From: Protonemura montana | Taxonomy: Eukaryota; Arthropoda; Insecta; Plecoptera; Nemouridae | Assembly: GCA_947568835.1 (NCBI GenBank) | Contig: OX387612.1 | Span: forward strand, 3,224,001 to 3,288,000 | Length of the DNA stretch: 64,000 nucleotides | Reading direction: 5' to 3' | Position numbers and translations under genes: made by a program | Notes under the pieces: model-generated | Told to the model about the DNA's origin: nothing | The model's database searches: none | What the model saw: the letters and a program-made list of their open reading frames with translations, nothing else | Shown here: positions 1-28,479 of the stretch, in pieces | Layout: each line of letters opens with the position of its first letter | How positions within the stretch are numbered: position 1 is the stretch's first letter

Positions 1-154
1 AAGACTGCTATTGCATGAAACGGGACGATACGGTGAAATGCGGAATGCACCCCGATGTGTTCGTAGCAAAGCCAGGGGTTACCTTGTCTAGGCCCTAGGA
101 ACCGAGGATCAAAGCTTGAGATAAAACATATGTGCTGAGACTAATTGAATTTTT

Positions 155-522
155 GTGTATAACAACGCACTGTTTTGACAACGAGCCATGTGGCACTGGT
201 CTAATGGCGTCAGTGACTGAGTAGATGATGATGAACCTAACCTTGTCTAGAAGGGAGAACGAGAAATCACGATGCCGACACGTAGCCTGCTCCTGTCGAA
301 GAGCACCAAGGGGACCACCGGCTTAACATCCCTTCCGAAGGACGGTACAACGCGAACAACAGGATTCCTCCACAAATCCATGCTGTCGAGAGGTTGATAA
401 GCAAAGCGAGTGAAGTTGCTGTACTAACTTTCATCCCTCCAATCTCTCTCCCAAACAGAACTGGTCATGTGTATGATGGTCACCCATCCAATAACTGACT
501 CACCGCAGTGTCGCTTAACTTA
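155..522 (-). repeat. 5S rRNA-derived SINE, copy A (5'-truncated)
   Basis: This shares its body with copies at 3322-3766 and 16964-17338, including the shared GTTGATAAGC and AACAGGATTCCTCC segments and a GATGATGAT run. The 5S-like head is cut off soon after the GTTAAGC (box A-like) region at about 520. It lies in ZSWIM8 intron 9. Confidence 0.7.
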
Positions 523-706
523 GAAACAGAATTTACCATGTTCGTAGCGGTCGCCCATCCGATTGTTTTATTGACGGCATTCTAGCTCCTTTATTGCTCG
601 TTTGATTGTGAATATAAGCCACAAAACAGTCGCACATCCTCGACTTGGCCCAACGTTGCTTAATTCCACTGACCATTTTTAAGTATGTTCACCGCCAGGA
701 TCTTAC

Positions 707-14915
<14,209 letters not shown>

Positions 14916-15390
14916 TGCACTGGGCTCATCCCCACCAGCAGGCCTAGCAGCCAGATTGAAACACTAGATCACACACAAATAATTCACACGAATACCGTCA
15001 TACACACTGACAGTAAATATAAGGTGACCCAAAGAAATGATCGGGTTCAATCGGGGACAACGATGAAAACCTGGGTGAAAATTCACTTTTGAACACTATC
15101 AAGACATGATTCGAGCTCTGCGTTTGGCGAAACTTGTATGAGACAACTCTCCAAACATCACTTTGATCGATGAAAACTCTTTTACACGTCAAATGGCACG
15201 ATATTGGCCTAATTTTCTCGACTTAATCCCCGAAGTCCTCTTTACGACAGTCGAAACAACAAACGACATGGCTACCTTTCCTACGACTGGCGCCTAGTTG
15301 CTTCTGCGCATGACCATCTATCCCGAACATTTTCAAATACCCGAACGTAGACGGAAAGTAACGAAGCGACCGACGGCCATTATTCCATTC
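14916..15390. promoter_or_regulatory. Shared head-to-head promoter region, ZSWIM8 / RpS14
   Basis: About 475 bp separate the ZSWIM8 start codon (minus) from the probable RpS14 first exon (plus). TGCGCATG at 15305 resembles an NRF1-type site. No TATA box is evident, as usual for housekeeping genes. Transcription start sites are inferred, not seen. Confidence 0.6.
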
Positions 15391-15423
15391 TCGTGTTGTA
15401 ATTTCGAGGATCCGACGAGAAAG
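15390..15423 (+). other. RpS14: RpS14 probable non-coding exon 1 (5' border approximate)
   Basis: GAGGATCCGACGAGAAAG ends at 15423 in a strong donor GTAGGT. A pyrimidine-containing stretch (TTCCATTCTC) just upstream could be a TOP-type start. The 3' border is well supported and the start is a guess. Confidence 0.55.
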
Positions 15424-15656
15424 GTAGGTATTTTTATTTTAATACGGATAAATATATGAAAATACCCTGTAAGTTCCAATGAAACATGTAGCAGATAATA
15501 TTTAAGTCATAAATCAGTATACTTTAAGTACTTTAGTGGTTCGAGGAACCAGATGATCGCGGACTAAACTCGCATTATTCCCACCTTGTTGTCATTCATG
15601 CCTGGCCACAAGGCGCACGTTCTGATTTCTTCTTGTATTTCAGGTCTCTGAAAATC

Positions 15657-17701
<2,045 letters not shown>

Positions 17702-17741
17702 GTTCTCGTTGTCCTCTTGTGCAACGTCGTCTATACAACTC

Positions 17742-17747
17742 AATAAA
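17742..17747 (+). terminator. RpS14: RpS14 polyadenylation signal
   Basis: AATAAA lies 40 bp after the stop codon. Confidence 0.85.
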
Positions 17748-17759
17748 AATGTTTAAAAA

Positions 17760-18669
17760 AAGTTACTTTGTGTTTTATTTACTAATCTATTGGCAAACTG
17801 GTCGTTTTTGTTGTCCCGGAGCTGCTTGGCACGATCACTGGATTTCTCTGCACTTTTCTTGTTGACTGTGTGTATGTTTCTTGTTATAATTTGGCCATTT
17901 TCTTTGCCTGTTGAGCGTTAAATTGGTATGTCTTTGGCACCTACATAACCGTAGTAATACTTTGGAGAAAAGAATACCCGTATTATTTTCTCTAAGGTAA
18001 TACTACAGGACTTGCAACTACATCCGGGTCTATGAGTGACCAGAGTAGGCCAATTGTAGGATTTGTAGCAAATATAATTTGTGAGCTTTTAGCGTATGCA
18101 AATGAATTACCGTTTCCTATTATTTCGTGAGGTATATGGGAAGGTGTACATCAATTCTCACACCAATAAACACCACAAATCAATGCACATTAGAACTGTT
18201 GCAAGAACTTTGCACAAACCTTCATTTGTTTAATTAACCATTTAGCGAGATTCAAATTTTAAACAGGGCGCCGGTCATGCAGACGATGGGATTGGACAGA
18301 AACAGACTCCAACCGGCAGCATATTCAGATTGAATAATATGGCGGATAAATAAGAACCCTTTAAGAGGCTACATGCCTTCGCTACACCGCCCAACCATTC
18401 AAAAGTACCTACAGCAAAACGGCTCATTTCGTCGCTCTATTAGTCCGTAGCGCGAGATTAAAAGCACATAAAAAATCCATTGTGAATTGTTTCAACCATA
18501 AGGAAATATCTTAAAATCTCAGGAAAATTTGGCCTTTTCAAACTAAATCCGCAAGATCATCTGAAGTGCAAGTAAACAGTAAAAAAAATAACCGTTTCAT
18601 TTTCCCCATTCCTTACATTCCAGCCTTAAGGTGCTCGCCATGCCAACAAAAAACAAAGAAGATTTTTAT
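17760..18669. other. Intergenic, RpS14 to the zinc-finger array
   Basis: No gene recognised. A weak inverted repeat (about 21-bp arms, three mismatches) lies at 17951-18007. Confidence 0.6.
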
Positions 18670-18785
18670 TAGTAACAACCCACTATAACCGTCTCAAAAA
18701 TGTATTTGGGCATCAATTTTTGAGACAGTTATAGTGTCATTAATAATAAAATACCCCGCGCATTGCAAGCGTTTGCAATTTAAAT
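18670..18785. repeat. Fold-back SINE-body element
   Basis: ACTATAACCGTCTCAAAAAT on the left pairs with TTTTTGAGACAGTTATAGTG on the right. The family tail ACCCCGCGCATTGCAAGCG follows. Same family as 8056-8160 and 10724-10960. Confidence 0.75.
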
Positions 18786-19085
18786 CAGAGTTCATCCTAA
18801 CAAAGAAGCTTGTTTACATATGAAACCTAGGCCATTTCGATCAGCTATCGATAATCGTTGATAAAATTTGAATAGAATCTTTGATAGAAATTTGAAAACA
18901 CCAAACCGTAGGGTAAAAAAAATAATAACTTGTGCGTAAGAAATCGGTTTTCGGACAGAATGACCTAGATGATGGTAACAGATTTTCCACTGGCAAGCGA
19001 AAAAGCAAATTCATTTTTTCGATTATAGGGCAAGTTAAGTAAAACAAGAGTTAAAACTCTCTGTTAAGGCACACATTTACAACAC

Positions 19086-19103
19086 TTTATTAAACACTTT
19101 ATT
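19086..19103 (-). terminator. Candidate polyadenylation signals for ZAD-ZNF unit 1
   Basis: Two minus-strand AATAAA hexamers (19098-19103 and 19086-19091) begin a few bases after the unit 1 stop at 19109. No equivalent follows directly after the stops of units 2-6. Confidence 0.5.
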
Positions 19104-19108
19104 CAATC

Positions 19109-22100
19109 TCAGCTTCTTCCATCCAAAGAAGGACAGATGTGACACGTGTGCGGCGAACATACAGTACATGAATGCGGACCATCTCCAGTATGTTTCTCTA
19201 AATGAATGGTAAGTTGGCCTTGTGTGGTGTAGGCCTTTGAACACACAGTACATGCATATGGACGCTCCCCAGTATGCAAACGCATGTGATTCAATAACGT
19301 ATGTTTACTGCTTAGCAGTTTTTTGCAAACATTACAAATGCAAGCTTGTTTTCCCGAATGTATCTGTGCATGGCGGGTGAGTTGACTTTGAGTAGTGTAA
19401 GCCTTCGAACACACAGTACATGCATATGGACGATCCCCAGTATGAATACCCATATGTTGCACTAACCTCCGCTTACTGCTAAGCAGTTTCTTGCAAACAA
19501 CACAAATGCAAGCTTGATTTCCATGTATCTCTGCATGGCAGTTTAGTTGACCTTTTGTGGTGAAGATCCTTGAACACACAGTACACGCATATGGACGCTC
19601 CCCAGAATGCACACGCATATGTTCCACTAACGTATGTTTCCTGCTTAGCAGTTTCTTGCAAACATCACAAATCCAACTTTTCCTTCTACTTTCACCTGCT
19701 TGAAATGTGCGTGTCCTTTGTGGAGTAATGGGCTCTGGACTAACTGTACTGGGAAGAAGCATTTCCTTAGAATGAAAAAGAGCAACGTGTTTCTCCAATG
19801 CAGATTTTCTGCAGAAATTCCTCTTGCAAACATCACAAAAATGAGTAGGTTTTGCTTTAGTGTGTCTTGCATTTGTGGCACTTGAAGTGATTTTCTGCTG
19901 CGAGCCAGGAGATATTTTCTGGCAAGAACTTTGATTGTCTGCGACAATGAAATGTGGCCTCAAATTCTTCTTGTAGTGAAATTCCGTTGCATATAAAGCA
20001 CAAGTGAAGAGTTTGTCAATGGATGGAGAAATGCTGCAATCTGGTGGCTGTTTTGAAATCATCTTGTTTTGAAGAATGCACATCTTGAAGACTTGATCCT
20101 GTCCATCACTAGTTCCCGTGGGTCCCATGTCTTCAACCTTCTCATCTGGTGGACTCCATGTCATCGGCATTGGTTCTTCTTTCAACGAGGTTGCCAAGGG
20201 GTCGAGAGAGTTGGTTGAAGTGGCACTAATGTCCATCTCAGCGGTGTCATCTGCACGAAATAAGAACAGGAATTTTCAAAACATATATTAATGATTAAAG
20301 CATGCAAAAAGAAATCTTCAATTTCACAGTTGAGAGGAGGATCAGCAAAATATTATTGCATTTCTTTAGTTTCTTTCTTTGTTGGTTCCAACTCTACCAG
20401 CCACTAAGATATTTAATACATTTTTTAGAGATCTTTTCTTGTTCTCAGCTTCAGCCCCCTACTTTTTTTTTACAGCCTTAAAGGTCAGAAAGTTTACTAA
20501 CTGATTCTAAAGTAAAATTCTTCTTGAACCAAAAAGACATGCAGCCACCAGAATTGCACATATTATGCCAGAATCTTATATGTATATTATCCTAAGTTAA
20601 AATTATAAAATCGGGAATAAGGAAAATATTGGAATAGAGGGATTCCATTCCTTAGATCCCATTCTGTATCTCGAAAGATTGGGGTTGATTTTTTTTTTTT
20701 TGGTTTTCTGGTTTGATGCGAATTCCCCGAAACTTTTTCATTATTTGATAGCAGTCATCGTTGTGGTTTCTACTCGTATATGGACATAATTGTACCTACC
20801 CAATCCTAGTGTCAATACTTGTTCAATGTCCTCCAGTTCTAGCTTTGGTTCTTCTTTGATGTTTGTCTCAATCTTTATAGTCTGTTGGTCAAAATATAAC
20901 GTCAAATTTAAAATTTCTTTGGTATAAAAGAAAATTATGCTATTCCAATCCATTCTAGTTCTTCTGTTCTGGACAAATGTTTGTTTGCATGGCATTTTTT
21001 TAACTTACCTGGTATATTTCGTTCTTTAGCAAATAGTCATTGGAAAATGTTGTGGTTACCAAATTCTCTATTGCGTTGAGTTTCGATACACACGGGTCAC
21101 AGATAAATTCCGGTAGGCCATCTCATTCAGTTGGCTGTCACAGTAACAATAACCCACATTTAAGTCAAAGCATAAAGTTAAGTGATCTAACTTAAAACGT
21201 TATTGTTACATGAGGTGCATTATGCTAACTCAATAAAAAACTGGAATACGAGTAGAAAAAATAAGTAGGCAAGCTGAATCTAGAAAAAGTATTTGTATTC
21301 TTGTTCGACTAAAGCCGATTCATGGCTCTCCCCACTCTGCTGTTAGGATGATCTACTGACAGCGAGTCTGAGCGACTTGCCTGGACTCCTTATTTGGTGG
21401 TGATGGAGGTTTTATGCTTTTGATGGGCCATAATGGTATCAGTTATTTTACCCTCTGAGCTGTTAAATTTGCTGTTACCCAGTAAGTACTTTGACTTTCT
21501 AGGACTTAATTTACTAGATAAAATATTTAAGAAACACAACTTTTCCTGCATACCTCTAAACACACAAGTTTTCTTATTTTCTTCTCTAATGAATTTTCAG
21601 CATCAGCAAATATCTTCGACATTTCACTTGACTTGTGCTGTGTCATACACAAGCGGCAAACTGAAGAAATGTGTTCTTTGTTGCCATTTATTATTTCAAA
21701 AAGTTCTAGCGTTTCTTCAGTAATGCTTTGCACTTCCAAACCTGGGCCACTGACTTCTGAAATAAAAGTGACTACTTTTCTAAGCGAGTCTTCTGTTTCA
21801 AGAGAATCGGCTACGAACTGAGATGCACAGCTTAGGTTTTCAGAGCACGGTATGCAAACAGTGGACGGTAGGCCATCTCCATAGCAGAGCTGCAATAAAG
21901 GTAATAAGGCTGAGATTATGCATCACAAACAGTACGTGCACAATTAGACATTCGGAAATATAATCTAAGTTAACACATCTATTGCTGAACAAACCTCAAT
22001 TTGTAGCATTCTTGTGATTCTTGTTGCTATTGATTCAGCAGTCTCATCAAAAATATCCAACATGTCTACTGGATCAAAGTTCATGATACACAGTCGACAC

Positions 22101-22151
22101 ATTGCTGACAAATTGTTTTTGTAGTTTTTTTTTTTTATTTCCCTGCTTCAT
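19109..22151 (-). pseudogene. ZAD-C2H2 zinc-finger gene, unit 1 (disrupted)
   Basis: Exons by comparison with sister units: 21995-22151, 21554-21889, 21009-21134, 20800-20881 and 19109-20250. Exon 1 is 157 nt instead of 156: the A run after the start is 12 rather than 11, which shifts frame after about eight codons. An internal ATG just before CRLC could bypass this. In exon 3 the fourth codon is TGA where sister units have GGA (PTEGDG), stopping before the second half of ZAD2. The last exon is open for 375 codons from its own ATG, with seven C2H2 fingers and a truncated eighth (HSCTVC). It lacks the downstream finger tail of units 2-6. The last exon could give a ZAD-less finger protein if transcribed separately. 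Confidence 0.8.
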
Positions 22152-22724
22152 TTTTAGACTCTAAATATCTCTCCAGCTTTCAGGTTGCTAGCGTCAGAAA
22201 CCAGAAGATTTTAGAGTGCAATTAAAAAAGCCACGAGGCAATTTATCTTTTTTATTTATTTACTGTAAAATTAGATTAGTAAATATTAGTATAATACCAC
22301 AGAGAACCATGGAATTGCTTGCTACACTTAAATTTTACGAAAATAGTATTAAGGATAGTATAGTATTTAATTGAGGTTAAGTAGAAGAGCGGGATAACCC
22401 GAACTCCGTTCGTCCGAAGTTAGCCTTAGCATTCTCCTCCTATAGCTCGGAATTGCTCGGATTTGCTTCGTGGACTATGTAAACAAACCGCAGTAAAAAA
22501 AGTGTATACTAAAGGGTAGCACATAAATATTCCACCCTTAATACCGCATAAAAGCAAATAGAAACATCATTGCATTTTTGACAACTAATGATAGAGTACA
22601 AGACGGGCTTTCGATCCATGATAGTCTTAATTTCTGGCCCAGCCCTGGACAAAAAAAGGCTAACATTTACAAAAATTTGGTTTTCATTAAATTAATTCAT
22701 TTATTTCTGTTGCCATATTTAGAG
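22152..22724. promoter_or_regulatory. Upstream region of unit 1 (conserved spacer)
   Basis: Similar to the sequence upstream of exon 1 in units 2-5 (AGAAGAGCGGGATAACCCGA, GTACAAGACGGGCTTTCGAT). It probably includes promoter and 5' UTR; no motif can be assigned. Confidence 0.4.
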
Positions 22725-23500
22725 CAGTGGCGGCTCGTGACTGTTTTTCTTGGAGGGGCGGCAGTAAAATTTCTCCCCCCCCCCCCCCCCTCACCACCAG
22801 CATCATAAGTAATGAACACTGTAGTAGGATTTCAATATTGTAACATTAAAATCCAACATGTGATCTTTAAAAAAAAGTTATCATTGAATTCTAGCTGTCA
22901 AGTCACACATTAGATTAATTTTCAATGGTCAAAAACGTACGCAGTATGTGAAACTAGGTGGGACAGAAATTCAGGCTAGTGAACGGTAGTACTATTATTT
23001 TGAAACTATTAATCGCCGTGGAAAATATGTGCGATCGTGTGTATCGTTCTGTCTCACTCGCTCTCGCTGCTAGCTCAGCCCGGCGGTTGGCCGAGGCTGG
23101 CCGAGGCTGGCCGAGGGCGGGTTTTCTGCTGCCCTCGCTGGGCTTGCGAGCGACGACAGGCGACACACGTTCAAGGCCATTTCCACGCACTCCTAGCTGA
23201 GCAGGGAGGACGGCAGAGCTCGCTGCCCCAAAGAGAGCAAGAGGTGGCGTTCATGCTCTATAGGCAGCGGACAACCGCCTACTGGATCGCAGCTCGTGCT
23301 GTCGGCGCGACGCAAATAGCGCGTTTTTTCGCATTTCGAAAGTAGCACCCATTTTAAAACACAGAACAAGCGTAGAAAAATAATAATAATAATAGTAATA
23401 ACACTTCTAATTATAATAATAATAACAATTATACTTTTATTCTGTCGAAAATGCTAGGGAGGGCAGCCGCCCCGCAGCCCTCCCTCACGAGCCGCCCCTG
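22725..23500. mobile_element. hAT-like non-autonomous element, 776 bp
   Basis: Termini are CAGTGGCGGCTCGTG and CACGAGCCGCCCCTG (inverted, one mismatch). It is flanked by the 8-bp duplication ATTTAGAG (22717-22724 and 23501-23508). The empty site with a single ATTTAGAG followed by GCATTGCC is present upstream of units 2-5. An 8-bp TSD with CAG..CTG ends is the hAT signature. No transposase frame. Confidence 0.92.
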
Positions 23501-23659
23501 ATTTAGAGGCATTGCCATGTTGATGCGAAGATTGCCTTAAAAAAGGTTCTAAAATATGCTTTTCCATGTTACCGCAGTCATATCTTAAAGCAAATATACT
23601 CAACCAGTTCTAACTTATCTCCATACAAATTTTGGAAAGATATCGACATAGAGTATCGG

Positions 23660-26600
23660 CACAGATTGACATACACAGAGCACGCTACGGCAAAAAAATA
23701 CTTGTTACGCGAGCACTGAGGGGCGCTGGCATCGCGATGTATAGTAGCATCAGTTGAATATTGGGCCACCAGAGTGCAGGGTAATCGGTTTGACCGAGTG
23801 GTGGGGCGAGAGTACAGCTTGCTGAACTAAAAAATGGGTACTGGATTTGGCGAAGTACTTGTCATTGGAAAAGGGATCGTGTTAGTGTTAAAAATTGAAG
23901 AAAATTGAGGATTTAGGTGCAAACGTCGGTACACTGCAGCTGAATAAAAAGAAAGGCGAGTCCATTATCATATTTAAACTATATTTTAATCGCAAGCAGG
24001 GACATATGTGTGTTTCCTTCTGAAGGCACTGCAAGCTGACAGTACCTATTTTGTTTCTATTACAAATGCATAATGGCTGGGGAAATAAAAATACATTAAC
24101 AACAATATATTGTTATATTTCAGGTTTCAATTTGAAGAAACTAGAACAAAAAGTCAGACTCATCTAAAGAGATCAAATGAAAATACAAAGCAAGTCCCAA
24201 AACCAGGGGCGCCGACTACGTGTGTGCCCGAGAGCTCGAGCAACCCTCGAAAACTCTTTGGATATTCTCAAATCTTTCGATACGAGATTTTTTTCCGTAA
24301 CTCATCAATAGCTGTCAACATTCCAGGGCTAAAAAGTAAAAGCCATCCGTATGGCATGAGTTGCCGTACAGTAAGATGGTTCAAAGAATCTTACAAAATC
24401 ATTCTGAAAAATATATGACAACAGCTATGCTCGCTCATAATAATATTGACTACGCGATCGCGAAACTATAAGCTTGGCCAAGGTCAGCGCACCGCATACC
24501 CTTTGTAAGACAGCGCCGACAAAGCAATGCGAATACCCCTATTTTTGTAGTTTCCACTCTCAGTACATGACCGATCCTTTCGTAACAAGAACGACCAGCA
24601 ATGATGTCATTAAAGGGGCACAAATCACGTTTTGGTCAGTTTGCAGTTTCAGATTATGTGTCTAGCTATGCGTCTAGATTTGATTTGGAACAAAACACTA
24701 CTGAATATCTAAGCCGATTTGCGATAAAAATGTTCCGAGAATCGCTAATACCAGAGCCATTTAACTCACAAAACCATCTTATGCTAATAATTGAATTTCG
24801 AAATTTTTTAAAGCACCATTACATTCGGCATCGAAACCTGATTTCAAATCAGTTTGAATTTTTGTTCTAATGTTGAAACTACCCTCTCTAGCATCAATTT
24901 ACCGTGATCAACCAGCAAGGTTACTGGGCCACCTGCTCAGTCTCGCCAAACCATCGTAATCGCCTGGCGATATTATTATAAAACCCAGCAATGCGGGAAT
25001 TCCAAGAAAATCAACATTGAGATAAGCACCCGCCAAGTCAAAGTACCTATCATTTAATAGATTTTCGAAATTTGAAACAATCCACATTACTTTCCGAAAT
25101 TTTCTATGCGGAAATCTTTTTTGATCGACATCCTAGCCCCAGATTTAGCGATTTGACATTAGTTCTCACCCAACAATTTCAATATGACTTGGTCATGATC
25201 GTGAATTTATGCAATGAGAGGCTCACAGCGACTTCCAAGCGTGTTTATATAAGCAATAGTCTAGGAATATCGAGCGGCTATCTCTTCAAATAGAGAAGTT
25301 AGGATATTCGGTGTTATATAAAGCTGAAATTTTGATATTATGTGCATAACACCATGACACAACTATTGTCACAAACCCGGACAAAAAATTTTCATCGGAA
25401 GACATTCAAAAAAATTACCAAAGTCAAAATTTCTTAAAAAATGAAAATTTCTTAAAAGTTGAATAAGTATGTCATTTTTGAATTTATAAACGTCTAGTTT
25501 CCGCAGAAGCCTAGGCATTAATACGTTATATCGATGCCGTTTTTAAAAAACATCAAAAAGTTTTTTCTAACCTATGATATGAGCCAAAAAGTAGCTAAAA
25601 AAAACGCAAAAAAAATATATACCACTTTTCACTTAATGCCACGGGACTAAATATTGGCCAAATGTTATAAAACGAGTTTGTGAAGATAGCTCAAATCTTT
25701 GTCTACAAGACTGCAGATCTAACTTTTTGAACACGTCAAGTTCACAACTGAGATTTTTGCTTTTCCCTACGAGAGGTAACTCTTGGCGCGCTGCCAAGCG
25801 GCTGGCTGGCATCCACCGAGTCTAACGGGCTGCAATATGGTATCACAATTTAGTTCAGTAGCAAGCATTTTACTTGCCGAAATAAGCAGCCGACTAGATT
25901 TGACATATCTCGTGTACGATTTATAGCTAAGAAAACTCGTTCATGACATCGCTCTGAGGTGCATTGTGACAATATTCTTTCTGTACCGAACTGAACTTCT
26001 CGGTGCAATAAATTGAACTAATTAACGGTGTAACTAATAATGAAAATATACAACAAAGCAGGGAACAAGAAATCACCCTTTATGTACTTAATCCTATTTC
26101 TTATTGATTTCTTATTGAACCACGCAGATATTTGATATTTTTATTCAACTTGATATTTTATTGAAACGAATTTGAATTAGATCTAAAAAAAACGATCGCG
26201 AACTTCGATCTTCGATCGCGATTGTTTTTTGACGACGATCTTGATCTTTTTAAAAGATCGCTTTCAAAACGATCTTCCCCAAATATGGCACCAGAGCATC
26301 ATTATAATTATTTTCTGGGATGTTTACATTTTTCTTCAATGTTGGACTTGCTCGAACTCCGCTGCAGTTATCGCCTGGATACAGTAGGATAGCGGCAGCG
26401 CTGAGAGCGAATGTGAGCGAATGTGAGCGAAAGGACTTTAGACCGATGACCGAGCAAGCTTGGAACAGATAGTATACTTAAGAGGGAGCGAATGTGAGCG
26501 AAAGGACTTTAGACCGATGACCGAGCAAGCTTGGAACAGATAGTATACTTGAGAGGTAGCGAACGTAGCGCCATCCCGTGTCCAGAGGGCAAACTATTTT

Positions 26601-26701
26601 AGCTTGTGGGTGAGGGGATTGGCGCGAATCTTGCGGGGCAAAAGCTTTCGCGTAGCTCCCAATAGCATAGGAGTGGACAATCTGTGTATGTCTATCTGTG
26701 G
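23660..26701. mobile_element. 3.04-kb TIR element of uncertain superfamily
   Basis: The left end is CACAGATTGACATACACAGA. The right end, reversed, is CACAGATAGACATACACAGA (one mismatch in 20). The 7-bp GTATCGG occurs on both sides (23653-23659 and 26702-26708), and units 2, 4 and 5 show the uninterrupted site. Inside there are only short frames (24110-24418, 24601-24870, 25072-25293) with no recognised domain, a GATC-rich block (26154-26290) and a 72-bp direct repeat (about 26420-26565). It could be a decayed P-like or other cut-and-paste element. Confidence 0.8.
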
Positions 26702-27899
26702 TATCGGGGTTTGACAGAAGTCTCACAGCATGACGATTGGTGGCGGCGCTAGTGCGGAGTTGGTGCGGAGAACCCTATCTATAGTCTTTGGCAGAGAGTA
26801 AAGATGCGGAGTTCGAAAAATCCGTCACAAACGCGCTATTAGTTCTTTGTACGCGCGGAGAGGCGCCGAGTTCAAAAGGCCCGTAGTTCATGAACGCTCG
26901 GTTGCGCCCTTGAAGCACTTACCAATGTGTGTAGCGCAGTGGTGTAGCGCAGGGTTTGAATTGGAAAACGTCTCTCAATTTCTGCGTTGGAAACAGACAA
27001 CAGACAAGGTGGTGATATGTTCACCTGAGGGACTCGATTGCTGTATCTGACATCTGTCCACTTACATGCCCACACTTAATGCTTACATTTTTTGAAGTTA
27101 GGAATAACACTCGTTTTACAATCAAGTACTGTCTCAAATACATTTTCCTCGTCCGCAATAGACGGTTATGGCATTCAAAATGTTCTTATCAGAGACTTAA
27201 CCTGGTGCTGATACTCCAAGAAATGCTACAAATGTAGCTTTTTGATTTGAATTTATGGCACAGGCTTATGCAAAATTATTAACAAGTCAATAATAATTGA
27301 ACTTGTTGCGTCATGTCTAACACAGTGGAACTTTCGCTCCAATATCGACAACTATTAATTTTTCCTAATTTATAATAGCTGCTGTCAATGCAGGAGAGTG
27401 AATGGCTAGATCGGAACGCGGTAACAGGTGTATGGGTAAGATTTATGGACGGTTATGCAGAAAACAATGCAATGCAATGGTACACGTATCATACATACAT
27501 CATAAGCTTTCAATTTTTCAACTTTCTATGTTTAAAGTTGATTGTTCAAAACAATTCAATGGCTATTCTCAACATCTTGCACAGCTACGCCTGGTTAGTT
27601 GTGTGTTTAATCACACTATTTAGAGCCACAATTTACAAGCTGTGAAGCCAAGAATATAAGGATTCATATACCAACCTGCTAGAGTTTCATACATTATTGC
27701 CATCATGTTCAAGGGAGCCAATTGCCACACAATTACTTCACCTCTGCATGACATCATAAATGTATCCTGGATCTGCTTTAGAAGTGTACGCCCAGACACA
27801 AAACTTGCCCGCAAATAGACGTTTAGAAACGCACCTGCACCGTTAAAAATATATTTGATGGCAAAGCTGAAATCACGTGCGACTATCAGAAATGTATTG
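26702..27899. other. Inter-unit spacer 1-2, conserved block
   Basis: Shared with the other spacers: GGTTTGACAGAAGTCTCACA, a GC-rich stretch (GTGGCGGCGCTAGTGCGGAG), ACATTTTCCTCGTCCGCAAT and the 27620-27814 minus-strand frame. No gene family recognised. Confidence 0.5.
27620..27814 (-). other. Spacer ORF conserved in every unit, status unknown
   Basis: A 64-aa frame beginning MRASFVSGRTLLKQIQDTF. It is preceded by an acceptor-like TTTTTAACGGTGCAG and repeated at 33052-33246, 42142-42324 and 59483-59677. In the unit 4/5 spacer an LTR element interrupts it. It may be a terminal exon, part of a 3' region, or chance; the near identity of units means conservation is weak evidence. Confidence 0.3.
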
Positions 27900-28479
27900 C
27901 TACTTGTTCTCAGTATGTTTACGTGTATGTTTTTTTAGAGAGATTTTTTCGCTGTAAACCTTCGAACACAAAGTACTACATGGATATGAACGTTTTCCGG
28001 AGTGCAAACGCATGTGTACCACCAATTCTTGTTTATTGTTGAGAAGCTTCTTGCAAACACTACAAATGCAAGCTTTATTTTCCCCATGTGTCCGTGCATG
28101 GCGGCTGAGATCACTTTTTGTAACATAGGTATTTGAACACATGGTACTTGAATATGGCCGCTACCCAGTATGCAAATGCATGTGTTTCAATAACGACTGT
28201 CTACAAATTAGCACTCTCTTGCAAACATCACAAATGAAAGCTTGATTTCTCTTATGTATCTGTGCATGGCGCTTTAAAAGACTTTCTGTGGGGTAGGTCT
28301 TTAAACACACTGTACAAGAATGCGGACCATCTCCAGTATGTTTCTCTAAATGAATGGTAAGTTGGCCTTGTGTGGTGTAAGCCTTCGAACACACAGTACA
28401 TGCATATAGACGCTCCCCAGTATGCAAACGCATGTGTTTCAATAACATCTGTCTAGACCTTAGCAGTTTCTTGCAAACA
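27900..28479 (-). pseudogene. Stranded finger tail of unit 2
   Basis: Continuing past the unit 2 stop in the +1 frame are four finger-like segments (CDVCKKLLRSRQ, CTVCSKAYTTQG, CTVCLKTYPTES, CDVCKRVLICRQ), then TAG in place of GAG in the HTGERPY linker. Three more follow (the first SSTMCSNTY with its first zinc Cys replaced by Ser, CSVCKKLLNNKQ, CSTLCSKVYSEK) to TAG at 27900. Confidence 0.7.

Noticed and set aside
22126..22137. Unit 1 exon 1 frameshift as firm proof of pseudogene status
   Set aside because: It is a single-base homopolymer difference that could be a sequencing error and an internal ATG could bypass it. The TGA in exon 3 carries the pseudogene call instead.
23037..23345. Possible GC-rich gene in the 776-bp insertion
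   Set aside because: The frame lies wholly inside a TIR element and is low-complexity repeat translation (repeated GRGWPRA-like units).
24110..24870. Transposase fragments inside the 3-kb element
   Set aside because: Translations were read but no recognisable transposase or zinc-finger motif was found, so no coding call is made.
27402..27645. Plus-strand 73-85 aa frames repeated in every spacer (also 32820-33077, 41924-42167, 48935-49178, 59266-59508)
   Set aside because: Conserved only because spacers were recently copied. Two overlapping frames are equally 'conserved' and no domain or start context supports them.
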